The notes under the pieces were generated by a model. It saw only the letters and a list, made by a program, of their open reading frames with translations, made no database searches and had not been told where the DNA came from. 64,000 nucleotides of DNA from Marthasterias glacialis (taxonomy: Eukaryota; Echinodermata; Asteroidea; Forcipulatida; Asteriidae). The DNA is taken from contig OU452229.1 of the NCBI GenBank assembly GCA_911728455.2, positions 7,864,811 through 7,928,810 on the forward strand, given 5' to 3'. The position numbers and the translations under genes were made by a program. Shown here piece after piece: positions 42,001 to 54,000 of this stretch (positions within the stretch are counted from its first letter, which is position 1; every line of letters starts with the position of its first letter).

Positions 42001-45000
42001 CAGACTAGTACCATGGGGGCCAGTATTGTACAGACTGGTGTCATGGGGGCCAGTATTATACAGACTAGTATCATGGGGGCCAGTATTATACAGACTAGTA
42101 TCATGGGGGCCAGTATTATACAGACTAGTATCATGGGGGCCAGTATTATTATACACATATGGACTGGCATTATTCGGGCATAGTGCATGTCTACGCACCC
42201 CGAGGGCCTGTGAGTGACCAGGAGAAGGTCCTATTTCCCGAGGCTGAATAATGCCAGTCCATTAGTATCGTGGGGGCCAGTATTATACAGACTAGTATCA
42301 TGGGGGCCAGTATAATACAGATTAGTATCATGTGGGCCAGTATTATACAGATTAGTATCATGTGGGCCAGTATTGTACAGACTAGTATCATGGGGGCCAG
42401 TATTGTACAGACTAGTATCATGTGGGCCAGTATTGTACAGACTAGTATCATGGGGGCCAGTATTATACAGATTAGTATCATGGGGGCCAGTATTATACAG
42501 ACTAGTATCATGGGGGCCAGTATTATACAGATAAGTATCATGGGGGCCAGTATTATACAGACTAGTATCATGGGGGCCAGTATTATACAGACTAGTATCA
42601 TGGGGGCCAGTATTATACAGACTAGTACCATGGGGGCCAGTATTGTACAGACTGGTGTCATGGGGGCCAGTATTATACAGACTAGTATCATGGGGGCCAG
42701 TATTATACAGACTAGTATCATGGGGGCCAGTATTATACAGACTAGTATCATGGGGGGCCAGTATTATACAGTCTAGTATCATGGGGCCAGTATCATACAG
42801 ACAAGTATCATGGGGGCCAGTATCATACAGACTAGTATCATGGGGGTCAGTATCATACAGACTAGTATCATGGGGGCCAGTATCATACAGACTAGTATCA
42901 TTGGGGCCAGTATCGTACAGACTAGTATCATGGGGGCCAGTATTATACAGACTAGTATCATGGGGGCCAGTATCATACAGACTAGTATCATTGGGGCCAG
43001 TATCGTACAGACTAGTATCATGGGGGCCAGTATTATACAGACTAGTATCATGGGGGCCAGTATCATACAGACTAGTATCATTGGGGCCAGTATTATACAG
43101 ACTAGTATCATGGGGGCCAGTATTATACAGACTAGTATCATGGGGGCCAGTATTATACAGACTAGTATCATGGGGCCAGTATTGGACAGACTAGTATCAT
43201 GGGGGCCAGTATTGTACAGATTAGTATCATGGGGCCAATATTGTACAGACTTGTATCATGGGGGGCCAGTATTATACAGACTAGTATCATGTGGGCCAGT
43301 ATTATTATACACATTTGGATTGGCATTATTTGGGCAATAGTGCACGTCTACGCACCCCGAGGGCCTGTGAGTGACCAGGAGAGGGTCCTATTTCACGAGG
43401 CTGAATAATGCCAGTCCATATGTTGTTTATAACACACCTCAGTCCAAAATGTCATGTGAATTTGTTGTTATGAGCATTGTAAACCTCTTGAGGGCGCTGT
43501 TTACCAGTCAATAGTTTTGGGGTTTTTGAAACTATTTCCCGCTTTGTGAACTATTTCCCCCAAATGAAGCACATACGTTGCGTTGACCTGCGTCAAGTTC
43601 ATGGTGGTGCAGATTTCATGCACTAGCCTATATTAGTTCACCCCACGTGACCGTGGTTCAGCCAATCAGAATAAAGAACCAGGGAGAGGTGTGCTATAAT
43701 ACAGACTAGTATCATGTGGGCCAGTATAATTGATACAGGTCATTATTATGGAGGTCAGTGTTATGGAAACCATCCTTGTACAGTATTATACAGGCCAGTA
43801 TCATGAAGGCCAGTATTATACAGTCCCATGTCCCACTGGTAAGCAAGCATTATACAACCAGAAATAACAAAGGGGACCATATACCCAGGTAGCATATACT
43901 ACATTTACATTGCAGTCACATAAACCTATTTCACAACTATTGACCCAATTCACATGACTTATCAATGCCCTCTGTTGGTGAAATCCAACAGTGCATTAAG
44001 CAACACACACAAAACTTGTAAGTGATTCGATAACTAAGATTATTAATCACCACATATGCTGTAAAAAGAAAATCCCCAAAATTTTAAGAAACATTGCTGT
44101 TGGACAGCATGGGTCTTCGCTGGTTCCCTACCTTAACGCCTCTGACAGCATGGTTCAGGGTACACAGTTCCTAGGAAATTAGTTAGCTGAAAACTACACA
44201 CCAAGTATTTTAATGAAGTGATAACATGTAGGATACCCTGGATGAATGAAAGGATTATTTTACAGTTTTTATGTACGATTGTTTTCTTTCTTTGTTTCTT
44301 GTTTTGGTTTTTTTTTTTGGTTTTGGGTTGTTGTTTTTTTGCGGGTTGATAACCAAAACTTGAAATGCCATGATGAAGACGCAATGTTTTGAACACATTG
44401 AGTATCATGTGCGGTCATGTAGTTTTTTTAACTTCATATTTCGGCGCTCGCTCACTTAAACTTTCAAACCTTATGGATTTCTTACAATCTCATCCCAGAG
44501 TCTCCTGGTCAGACCTTTACCAGCCTGTGTGGGAATGGGTTAGGACAACAATGGATGCATGCATTGCTTTAAAAAGACTGCCTTCATAGGTAGCAGTAAT
44601 ACAGAGAAAAACATTAACATGTACAGTATGTAATAATGTTTGTTATGATGTGTTTATTTCAGCAAAGTCGCATGGAAGAGAGACTTGATGATGCAATTAA
44701 TGTTCTGCAAAGACATGCTGAAGGAGCCCTACAAGCCATGCCTAATCACCCAGCAGGAGGCATTGTACCACCACCAGCCCATACAGGTACCTCTGGTATG
44801 AATGTAGGACCATCCTTTGGCACACCAGGACAATATATAGATTCACATATGGTAAGTTCTGTATTAAGTTGTTAATGAGTCAAGGTATATCAGAGCTGTC
44901 TTGCATGGCGTATGTTACTTGTACATTTTAGTTAATGTGGTATGAGAGAATTAAAGAGTGGAAAATGTGCTGTTAGGGTGACACTTTTTGAGGATTAAAC

Positions 45001-48000
45001 AATTCGGAAAATCTCATTTAGTAGTTTGCCGTGGATCTGTTTTTAAAGATATTTTGCACCCGACCTTAACTGGACCTACTCTACAAAACAAAAAGGGCTC
45101 ATATTTTGAATTGATGTAGCTATACAAGTCCCTGTGGTGACAGTGGAAACCAACATCAAACCATACTAAGATTAATCTCAGTTCCTTGTTAGGATGTTTG
45201 AAAGTGGCAGTTCCAATTTCCTGAAACACCACCAAATCAAACTTTTTTATCTGTTTGTAATTTGCACTGCTTACACTTGCATATCCTACTTTTGTTTGTG
45301 ATTGGGATGTTGTGTCCAAATATGTAACTACCATTTTCAGGTCATAGTCCATGATTGACCACTGAATTTTGAGATAATACAGTCTGTGTCCGAGACCGAC
45401 ACTGAAGGGTATTAAGACTGAGACTAGATAAAAAACAGTCTGGAGACTGTTCTCAAGACTGATACCTGTCTGGAGACCGACAACACTTCAAATATATTAA
45501 AATTGCTGTTGAATCAAGCTGACAAACACCTGACATAAAACATGGATGCTTGTTTTCAAAAGCTCACTTGTCACTGTTTTTAACTTTAAATGACAAAGTG
45601 GAAACATAGCATTTACCTCACTTACTGCTTGAGGAACATGGCATCACAAAGGAGAAAACCTGCCCACTCCTGGGACATTTAAGCTTCTATTAATATGCAC
45701 CAAGCACAAGTAACATCCTCCCCTTTTCATAACTCCTTTCAAACTTAATTTCCTTGGTGGAAAATAGAAACCTGTAGTCTGTAAACAATTGCCAGCTTCT
45801 GTCAAAGTTTTGCAAAGTTTGGAATTCTCCAGAGTATTGGACATGTCTGGTTGAAGTAGAAGGGGGAATTGGATTAATAATAAAGCCGTAAACCACTTAG
45901 CTCAAGGAAGTAAGAGGGAGGGGTTAAAAACGCTGTAGGTGAGGTGAAAAATGAAGCTTGGGGTTTGATCACAGCTTATTCAGGAACAACAAATATTCTT
46001 ACTTGACCAAGGGTGAGGGGACATATCATAAATTAAGTGTCTTGCCAGGTTTATTGCCAGGAGTTACAATGTGTTGCAGATTCATAGCAAACCAAAATAA
46101 TTGCAAATGTGGCGGCATTTTGTAAGAAAAAGAATTACATGTATATTTGTAACTACATGTAAAAAGTCGTTATTGAAGTACAAATTAAACTACCAGGTAA
46201 ACTAGACATGTAGTATTTGTTTCATAACCAACATTAGGTGTTCAGGTTTGGAGAACTGGATGTGTCAGTAAAAATGGAGGTTTTCATACATAAAAGGTTA
46301 AATCATTTGCCTATCAGTTATTCAGAAGAACAACACGAAAACATTCAGAGTGAATGTGGGGTTTTTTTTCACTTGAACTTCCAGATATAGACAAATATTA
46401 CATAAAAAAACATCAAACCTTAATAAATTACACTGAGTTTAAAGATGTATGATCCGTGATCAAGCCAATTTTACCTTGAAAATGAAATGATTCAAGTTAA
46501 CAAAGTTTAAAAGAGCTTGTTATTTTATAACAAATAAAAAATGTTAAAAATACTGAAAGTATACACTACAGAGCATTCGTAAATGATTTTTGTGTGTGTT
46601 TTAAACTGCTTCAGAAATTTAATAAATTAATAAAGTTAGCTTAAATGATATTTGTTGTCTGTCTGTTGAAGATGAGTGATAAACATAAATAGTACATACG
46701 GTAAATGCTCCAGTCCGTCAACCGACAAAGTGTTGTTATTCATTATCTGCTTATGCAATGAACGTGCATGCACTGAAATTGAGAAGTCCTGCCCAGACAG
46801 TATGCAGAGTTGTTTATTGTGCTCCAAACACACAAAATTGTTTTAAATTAATTACTCTGTCATTATTCTTTTATGTTTTTTTATAATTTTTATTCGACAT
46901 CTTATTTGAAAGTCAATAACTTTGGTCATCCTACAAAAAAAGCAATTCCCTATTTGGATTCATTGAGCACGGATCATACATCTTTAAATCATGTGAGGTG
47001 CAGTTGATCAGACATGAATTTTTGAAACAAACTTTGATACAATATTATTTGACACCTAATGACATCATCATTACGTCATTGCCGTTACTCAGAAATGCAT
47101 TAAGATTTAAGTGTCTATTGCGACCTGCTTATAGAAAAACAGACATTTTTAGCCAAATAATGTTTTTCTTTAACTACTTAGCGCCAGGATTTCCAAAAAG
47201 ATATTCCATGCTAATGCACTGGATTCATTTTTCTTAACCTTAGGAATAACTTGTTTTTGAGAAAATCAAAATTGTCACTCTGAAACTATGACTGCACCAA
47301 GTAAAGATAACAAACGCTCTCATAAAATGCACCAGGATTTTGTATTTTCTTTCGAGAAAATTTTGAATGTGTCATCCCCTGGCGGCAAGCCATGACCGAT
47401 CATCAGTCATGGTATGCTGGAATCTCAGACTTAACTCCCATATGCTGAATGCAGTGATAAACAATGGTGGCAGCCTATCGATCTGTCATAAACCTGTTTG
47501 TAAGGTGACTGCTCTATGTTCCTACACTCCTATGTTCCGATAACCCCTCGTGGTCTGCATGCGGGTTAGGGTTAGGGGTAATGGTAATGGTTATGGTAAT
47601 GGTAATGGTTATGGTAGGATTGGGAAAATACATGTACATGATGGGTGTGGGAACAAACGGGTGTTGGAACATAAATGTGTAACTATTTTTAAAACAAATG
47701 GACAAAGGTTTAGAATCGGGGATTAAACAATAACCCCCAGAAAAAGGGAGATCAACAAGCATAAATTCCAGTACCATTTAGTCTGTTTGTGCAGGGGGAA
47801 AACGCATAGCACGGTAAGTGCATGGCACGCTACACAATGGAATTTCAGGTGTGTTAATATGTCACCTGATTTTAAACTGTACCAAAAAACATAAATGTTC
47901 CAGTTTTATCCGAGTTTTATCCATTTGTGTGTCTGTAAAAGTTTTGCATGTATACAAGTCTTCCAGCGTTTTAACTGGTTAACTTGTTACCAGAGGGCAC

Positions 48001-51000
48001 AATTCCAAGTGAGCTTTCTGTTTCTCACATATTTTGAAGTAAATATATTGTTACCATTACAGCACCTTATCCTGCACAGCAGAACTATAAAATGTAGGAT
48101 TTGTACCTGTAAATTTAAGTACATGTAAAGCATTAATAAAAAAAGAAATTTGAATTATACCCCATGTAAATGCTGTGCTTGGATCAGACTGGGAACGGAT
48201 TTACCATTGATATAAAGTACATGCACACAGTGTGGTAAGGCCCTTGGGCAAATACCCAACTGGAAAACTCATGTATGTCCATCCACTCGAAAAATGCTTT
48301 TAGAAAACATTAAATGTGAATATTTGTAGCTCACTCAGTCTTATGAGTACGTGTGTACAGTAGTTTTATACTACTGGGTCTTGCTCCCTTTCCTGACAGC
48401 CCTACTTTAGTTTGTGTCATAAGGTTTCAATTGAGAAATCTTTGCCCAAATCTTTCCTGTTTTAAATTTCCTGAAGTCTGCAAAATGTTAGTGGATTGCA
48501 TGTATGGTGTTTGTGTTTTTGTGTGTGTGTTTAAAGAGAAGGAAATTAGTTATCCAGATCACTAGGGACAAGTGTTGTTCTATCTTCCTGTTTCACTTCA
48601 TGAAGCTAGAAGGAAATGCAAGTTACAGGTACAGGCATGCATATGTTGCTTTATCATGGGGAATGTACCATTTTTTCAACCTCTAAAATAGCTCAGTTAA
48701 GTTTTTCTTTTTTGTTATTGTAATTTCTTTTATGGAATGGATATAAAAAGAAGTTGTTTTGATTAAGTATGTTAAACAGTTTTGCAGTAGTGTCTCAAAA
48801 TTGTATTCAAGTTGTTAAAAGTTGTTTTTAATTTTTTTATTGACTTGCATGAATTTACTAATTGACACCCCTGATTTAATAGGCTTGCCCTTTGTAAGTT
48901 CAGAAATTAGCAATATTGCCTATTCCTGTAGCATGTTCATGTTTTTGATAAAAGCAACCACATCTCACACAGCTGCAATGAATTTCTAGATGCTAAAAGG
49001 ATTGGGTTACTTGAAGGAGTGAGTAAGGCATTCACATAGTTAAAAGACTTTGCTAGGTGTGTGTTTACATATGTGTACGGTCCTAGTAGAGTTGAAATAT
49101 GTGGTACTCACCGTTTGACTCCAATATTCCACAAGTATCTTCACAACATCATCCAACTCTGCACTACTATGGATATCCTTACTGCTACTGGGTAAAACAT
49201 TTCACATTTTGTTATTACTTTGATCATTAATGTATTAATCTACTCATCTAATCCATTATCAATTAAATGGGCAAGGCATGTAATCATTTGCATACATGTA
49301 CATGTATCATACTATGGCTTGTGCCATTCATGATAAACATTGGTATACTGCATTGTAGTATTCTGCACTAGTATACAAGATCTTAAATAAAAGTTGTACA
49401 GTTACTACAACCAATAACTACAGTCACTGTGCTTTTTGGTTGTACATGTAGGCCTACACATAGCTTGGGTAAGCATGATGACAACTTTATAGACCGAATA
49501 TGCGACCCATGTCATGTGACCTGGAGTGGGCATTGAAAGTAAACAAACACACCGTCCTCCATAGGAAAGTGCGGTATGGTACATGATGATTGTTGCATTT
49601 TGTTTATTCGATCGAGGCTTTTCTTTCTCGAAGTCTGTGAAAAATATTCCAGAGTTTGTACCAGACACCTTCGAGTGGCTGAATAAAGCCAGTAAGGACA
49701 GTTCCAGCAAGTCTTGCAAATTCTACAAGAAACGTATAATTATGTTCACGATGTGGTAGTACTGGTTGCACGACGAAATGTTTGGGCCAGACGACCGCGA
49801 TCACGCACTTTTCAAGTCAAGAATTTCACAGTTTTGAAGCTGAAATCATCCAAAGAAAAGGCTTTCCAAAACTGTCTATTTGAAACTCTTTAAGGCTAGC
49901 TATAAATGCTCAATTTTACAACATTCTTTACTTCAATAAAAGGACTTAATTGTGTTATTATTACTAAAAGCCAATTGTTGGTGTGACTCTGTCGGTCACT
50001 GCATGTATTTCCACATAGTTTGCCATCAGCTCAAATGACGTAGTACCCACTACAGGTCACGTGATGACAAGTAAACATTGGTCGCGCAATTGGTCTATTG
50101 TGTGAAAGCCTACTGAAAAGATTCTTTCAAAATATATTGCCTTTGTTTCTAGGGCTTTAGACAGCCATCCATGTCTTTAACCAAGTGTCATTTTGGGAAG
50201 GAGGCATTTTCTGTCATGTTCATCCATTTTTCATTATCAAGGGAAATTACAGGCTCTCTGGCTCTGACAACTAGCCTGCTAATTTGATTCAGGTTATAAA
50301 TATTTGATTTATGTGAACGTATATATTTTCTAAAATTATCTCCATGTGGTATTTTGGAAGGTACTCTTTCCTCAAACTAAGTTACAACATTCTATATGAA
50401 AAGACTTTTAGATAGATGATGGCACCACTGGCAAGGAAGTTTTTCTCACTGAAATTGAAATATCTTTAGCAGGTGTTTAGTGAGTTTTTCAGCACTGCAT
50501 TGTTGTGTCATAGGCCTAAATACTGAATGCACAAAATTACTGAAGTTGAATTACTATGCTATAACTGTCCTTATTCTTTATGTTTTGTGAGGAATATCTC
50601 CAATACAAAAATCAAGCTTTCATTCAAGGGAAAGTAGTACTGGTATGAGTTTTAAACAATTTGTGAGCTTTCAGTTGGAAACTAATCACAATTTGTTATT
50701 GATCATTATCAATCCTGTACTTTGTTTTTAATAAAAGAAATTATTTACAAATGAATGATTAACAATTGTCAATTTGAATTTGGATCGAATCAAAGAGATG
50801 TTTACCCTGTTTTGTTAATTGTACCAATAACTAATTTAAGGTAACCCATTACACTTCATGTATGAAAAAGTAATGAATTGATATCCAGAAGATTGATTGA
50901 CATATAAAAGTAATGAATTGATATCCAGAAGATTGATTGACATATAAATCATTTTAAATCACCGGAAGTTTAGTTTGTTACAGGGACAAGTATTTGAAAC

Positions 51001-54000
51001 CACCGTGAAAATGTTTCCTAAAATGTTTCCTAAATAGTAACATGTATGTACATGTACGATTGACCATGCTAGCTTTTATTTTGCCTTTTTGTACCATTCT
51101 TGAAAACTAATTTACCATGGAATTTCAGACAAATCATTGTCTTCCAAGATGTTTTGAATAAATATACCTGCATCCTTTGTGTTTGTCTTGTTCGTATCTA
51201 TCCATGTATTGTATGTACAGCTTAACTTTCATTTTTCATTCTAGAACACTTTGTGTTTATGTGTGTAACATAATTTCATAGGTCCTGTCTGTGTACAATT
51301 TTACCGACACAAAAAAAAGGCCAAGCATCCCTCTGAAAAAGTATTGAGTGTTGTCGAAGTGCCTTACCTCCAAAGTAATCACGTTTTAATCTGAATATAA
51401 TCATTTAATAATCGACAGCGCAGCTGCAGCATTTCAAATCTAGTGCAGATTTAATTGGTCACACATTTATGCCTGTATTTACTTTGCAGCAAGGCCGAAA
51501 CCAATTGTGCTTGAGCCAGGGAGAACCAATAACATCTGTAATCTCTGATTATTCCAAATGAAATGAATCTAGCCCCAAGCATTGCTTTGATGTATCAATA
51601 TCGTCCATAGTAAGCCACAATATTTTCAGTTACATTATTTTTCTTGCTATGATTGGATAATACTGCAAGTTCAATATTTGGATGAAACCATTTGTTCTTA
51701 CACATGCATTTATTTTACATATTTATATTTCAATTGGACTTGCTGACTGAGGTTGGTAATAGTCTTTTTCCAAACAGCTAGGCCCTATGTATTATTTTGT
51801 ACCATTTGCCAATTTTTGACCCTGTCTGCACTTTATTGGAAAAAAGCCTGGAAGCAAGTTTCATTGAAAAAAGTCCTGCGTGAAAACCAGCTGTGAAAAC
51901 TCATCTCTTGGAATTGTTACATTGGATTACTGTTTTGTTTTTGTTGGAGGAAATGGATCAGCTTTGTATTCTTAAAGACAAAAGAAAAGGCTTGTAAAAA
52001 GCCAAACTACTTAATTAGAGCAAATATAAAATTCTGCTGAGGATGATTCAAACTGAAGTTATGGACTTTCCTTGTGGCATAATTTCTGTCCTTAAATGAC
52101 CATCCTGTAATCCTATTCACACATTACACATTTAGGTCATTTTAATTCAGAATCCAGGATTACAAACATCACATAATAAGACATTTTCTGTTAATACTTT
52201 TAGTCAAGTTGGTTATTGTTTACCAAAACAAATATCACAGGAAGTTTATTTATTTACTTATTATTTTTATTTGATTGTTTGTGTACTTTAATTTTTTATT
52301 ATAATTTTGTTTTTGTTTTGTTTTGTTTTGTTTTTGTTTTGTTTTTTGGGTTTTTGTTTTTGTTTTGTTTTGTTAGCTTGCTTGCTTGCTTGTTTTTTGG
52401 TTTTTTTTGTGTTTTTTTTTTTTTGGGGGGGGGGGTGAGTTTAGGGGGTGACAACTGCCTGTTCGCATTAAGATTTGTGTTTATTTGTTAAAACTAAATT
52501 TCAATAGCATAGGAGGATGTTAATCTTTTGAAGTAATTGTTATAGTTGCTATGGGTCAATCGCTAAGATTTGTCTTAGAATGATTTGGTTTGGGTATTTG
52601 GTTTGGGTGTATAGCCATAGTGTTAAATAGTGTGATGTCATATTTTACTAGGCAGTTTAATGACATACTTATCTTAAGACGGATTTTCAAAGTTGGTAAA
52701 GTCAGGCCGCGATAACATCAACCTATTCTTACTTAATCGGCTGAAACATCGTGTCAGATGTGTGATGGATTGATGTGTTCACATGACTTGCTATTTATTG
52801 GTAATATAATTGGTAAAGTGCATGTAGTGTCTGTGACATAATGAGACTTCATCATGAAGTTAGGTGGAATATCTCTAACAATAAAAGTACTAAAAATACT
52901 GTCCAGTTAACAAAAGTATAATTTTTCATTTTGTCCTGTCTGACACTGCACCAATAAAAGACAAGTAGTAGGCCTACATGTAAAACAGATTGTAATGAAA
53001 AGTAAACTTACAGTAATCTGAGAGTCAGTTGTATCCCACCTTCCATAGATCATTAGTGACATTGGTGTATCTTGAGGTTTTGAAGTCATGGTTTTCAGTC
53101 ATGTTGGTTTCAAAAGGAATTTTTAATTTGACGATGGTGATCTCTTTAATTTGTTCATGTTTTGAGAGTAGTAATGAGTCTGTAGGATGGAGTGGTTTGC
53201 TTCTCAGTACCTGTCTGCATTCCAAAATGGAAAAAGAGTTTATAGTTTGGGCAGGCACTGTATATTTGTATCAAGGTATTTGCAAATTTCAGTTAACTCA
53301 CTGATATAGCAATAATGCCTTGTTTCTGCATAACAGGGCAAGCAGGGTTTCCTTTGCATTACATAGATAGCATTTTGTATGAGCTGATTTACCACAGATG
53401 CTGAGATTGGAGTTGAATGACACAGTGTCAATGTTTGAATGGAGCCCAAAATGGAGAACTTTCTTTGGGAGATTGGACATGATTATATTGGATTTCTCTG
53501 ATTTCATTAGTTCAATGAGGTGACTTTGTTTCGCCAGAGACTTTGTTTTAGTATCATGTGCATTATATTACCTACATTGTATTTCACTGTCTGTTGAATT
53601 GTACATAATATTCTTGATTTCCTTGAGGTGATTTCAAAGAGTGAGTGCGGGTCAGTTTTTATTGTGGGTATTTCTCAATTGGTAGCCAATCAAATAAAGC
53701 CATGAGCTGTGCATTTACTTGGCTGGAGAGTGAAGTTTATTGACTCTGCATGTAACACAATGTTTTTAAAAATGCATTGATGAGATTTGGCAATAGTAGT
53801 TTCGAGATTTAAAGCCCCAGCTCATCATTGGTAAAGTGTCTGTAATTGCTGTTCTTTGCAAAAATCAAGATATATGTAATAAAACCATCCTGTGAAAAAC
53901 TCAGCTCATTTTGTTGTTGCATTTTATAGAAAACGGCAAAACTGCAGTCAGCATTTTTGTACGCATTCTTGGGCAGAATTTTGGTTTCACTTGAGACTAA

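Larger units (their letters stand above)
39066..44662 (+). other. Intron (5.6 kb) dominated by the minisatellite
   Basis: It contains a TTTA simple repeat (39472-39496), a TTAA MITE fragment (40.06 kb), the 30-bp minisatellite with hairpin inserts (40735-43425) and the element H body (43427-43700). No coding exon is recognised. The stop-free array frames are not counted as genes. Confidence 0.8.

Noticed and set aside
40735..43312. CRISPR-like array of about 30-bp repeats
   Set aside because: The units are directly adjacent with no unique spacers, and the context is a eukaryotic intron. It is a minisatellite.
40697..43408. Long ORFs (up to about 200 aa) on both strands with repeats such as [10 protein letters not shown] and [10 protein letters not shown]
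   Set aside because: They arise because the 30-bp unit is a multiple of three and lacks stops in several frames of both strands. Frames shift wherever a unit is 29 or 31 bp, and no splice or codon signal supports a protein.
49136..49191. Internal (cassette) exon beginning after CCACAAG
   Set aside because: At 56 bp and with mismatched phase it would shift the frame between the exons at 44663 and 54948. Only a first-exon reading from the ATG at 49099 is phase-consistent.
52216..52491. 91-aa Phe/Leu-rich membrane-like ORF
   Set aside because: It is a product of the T/G-rich simple repeat.
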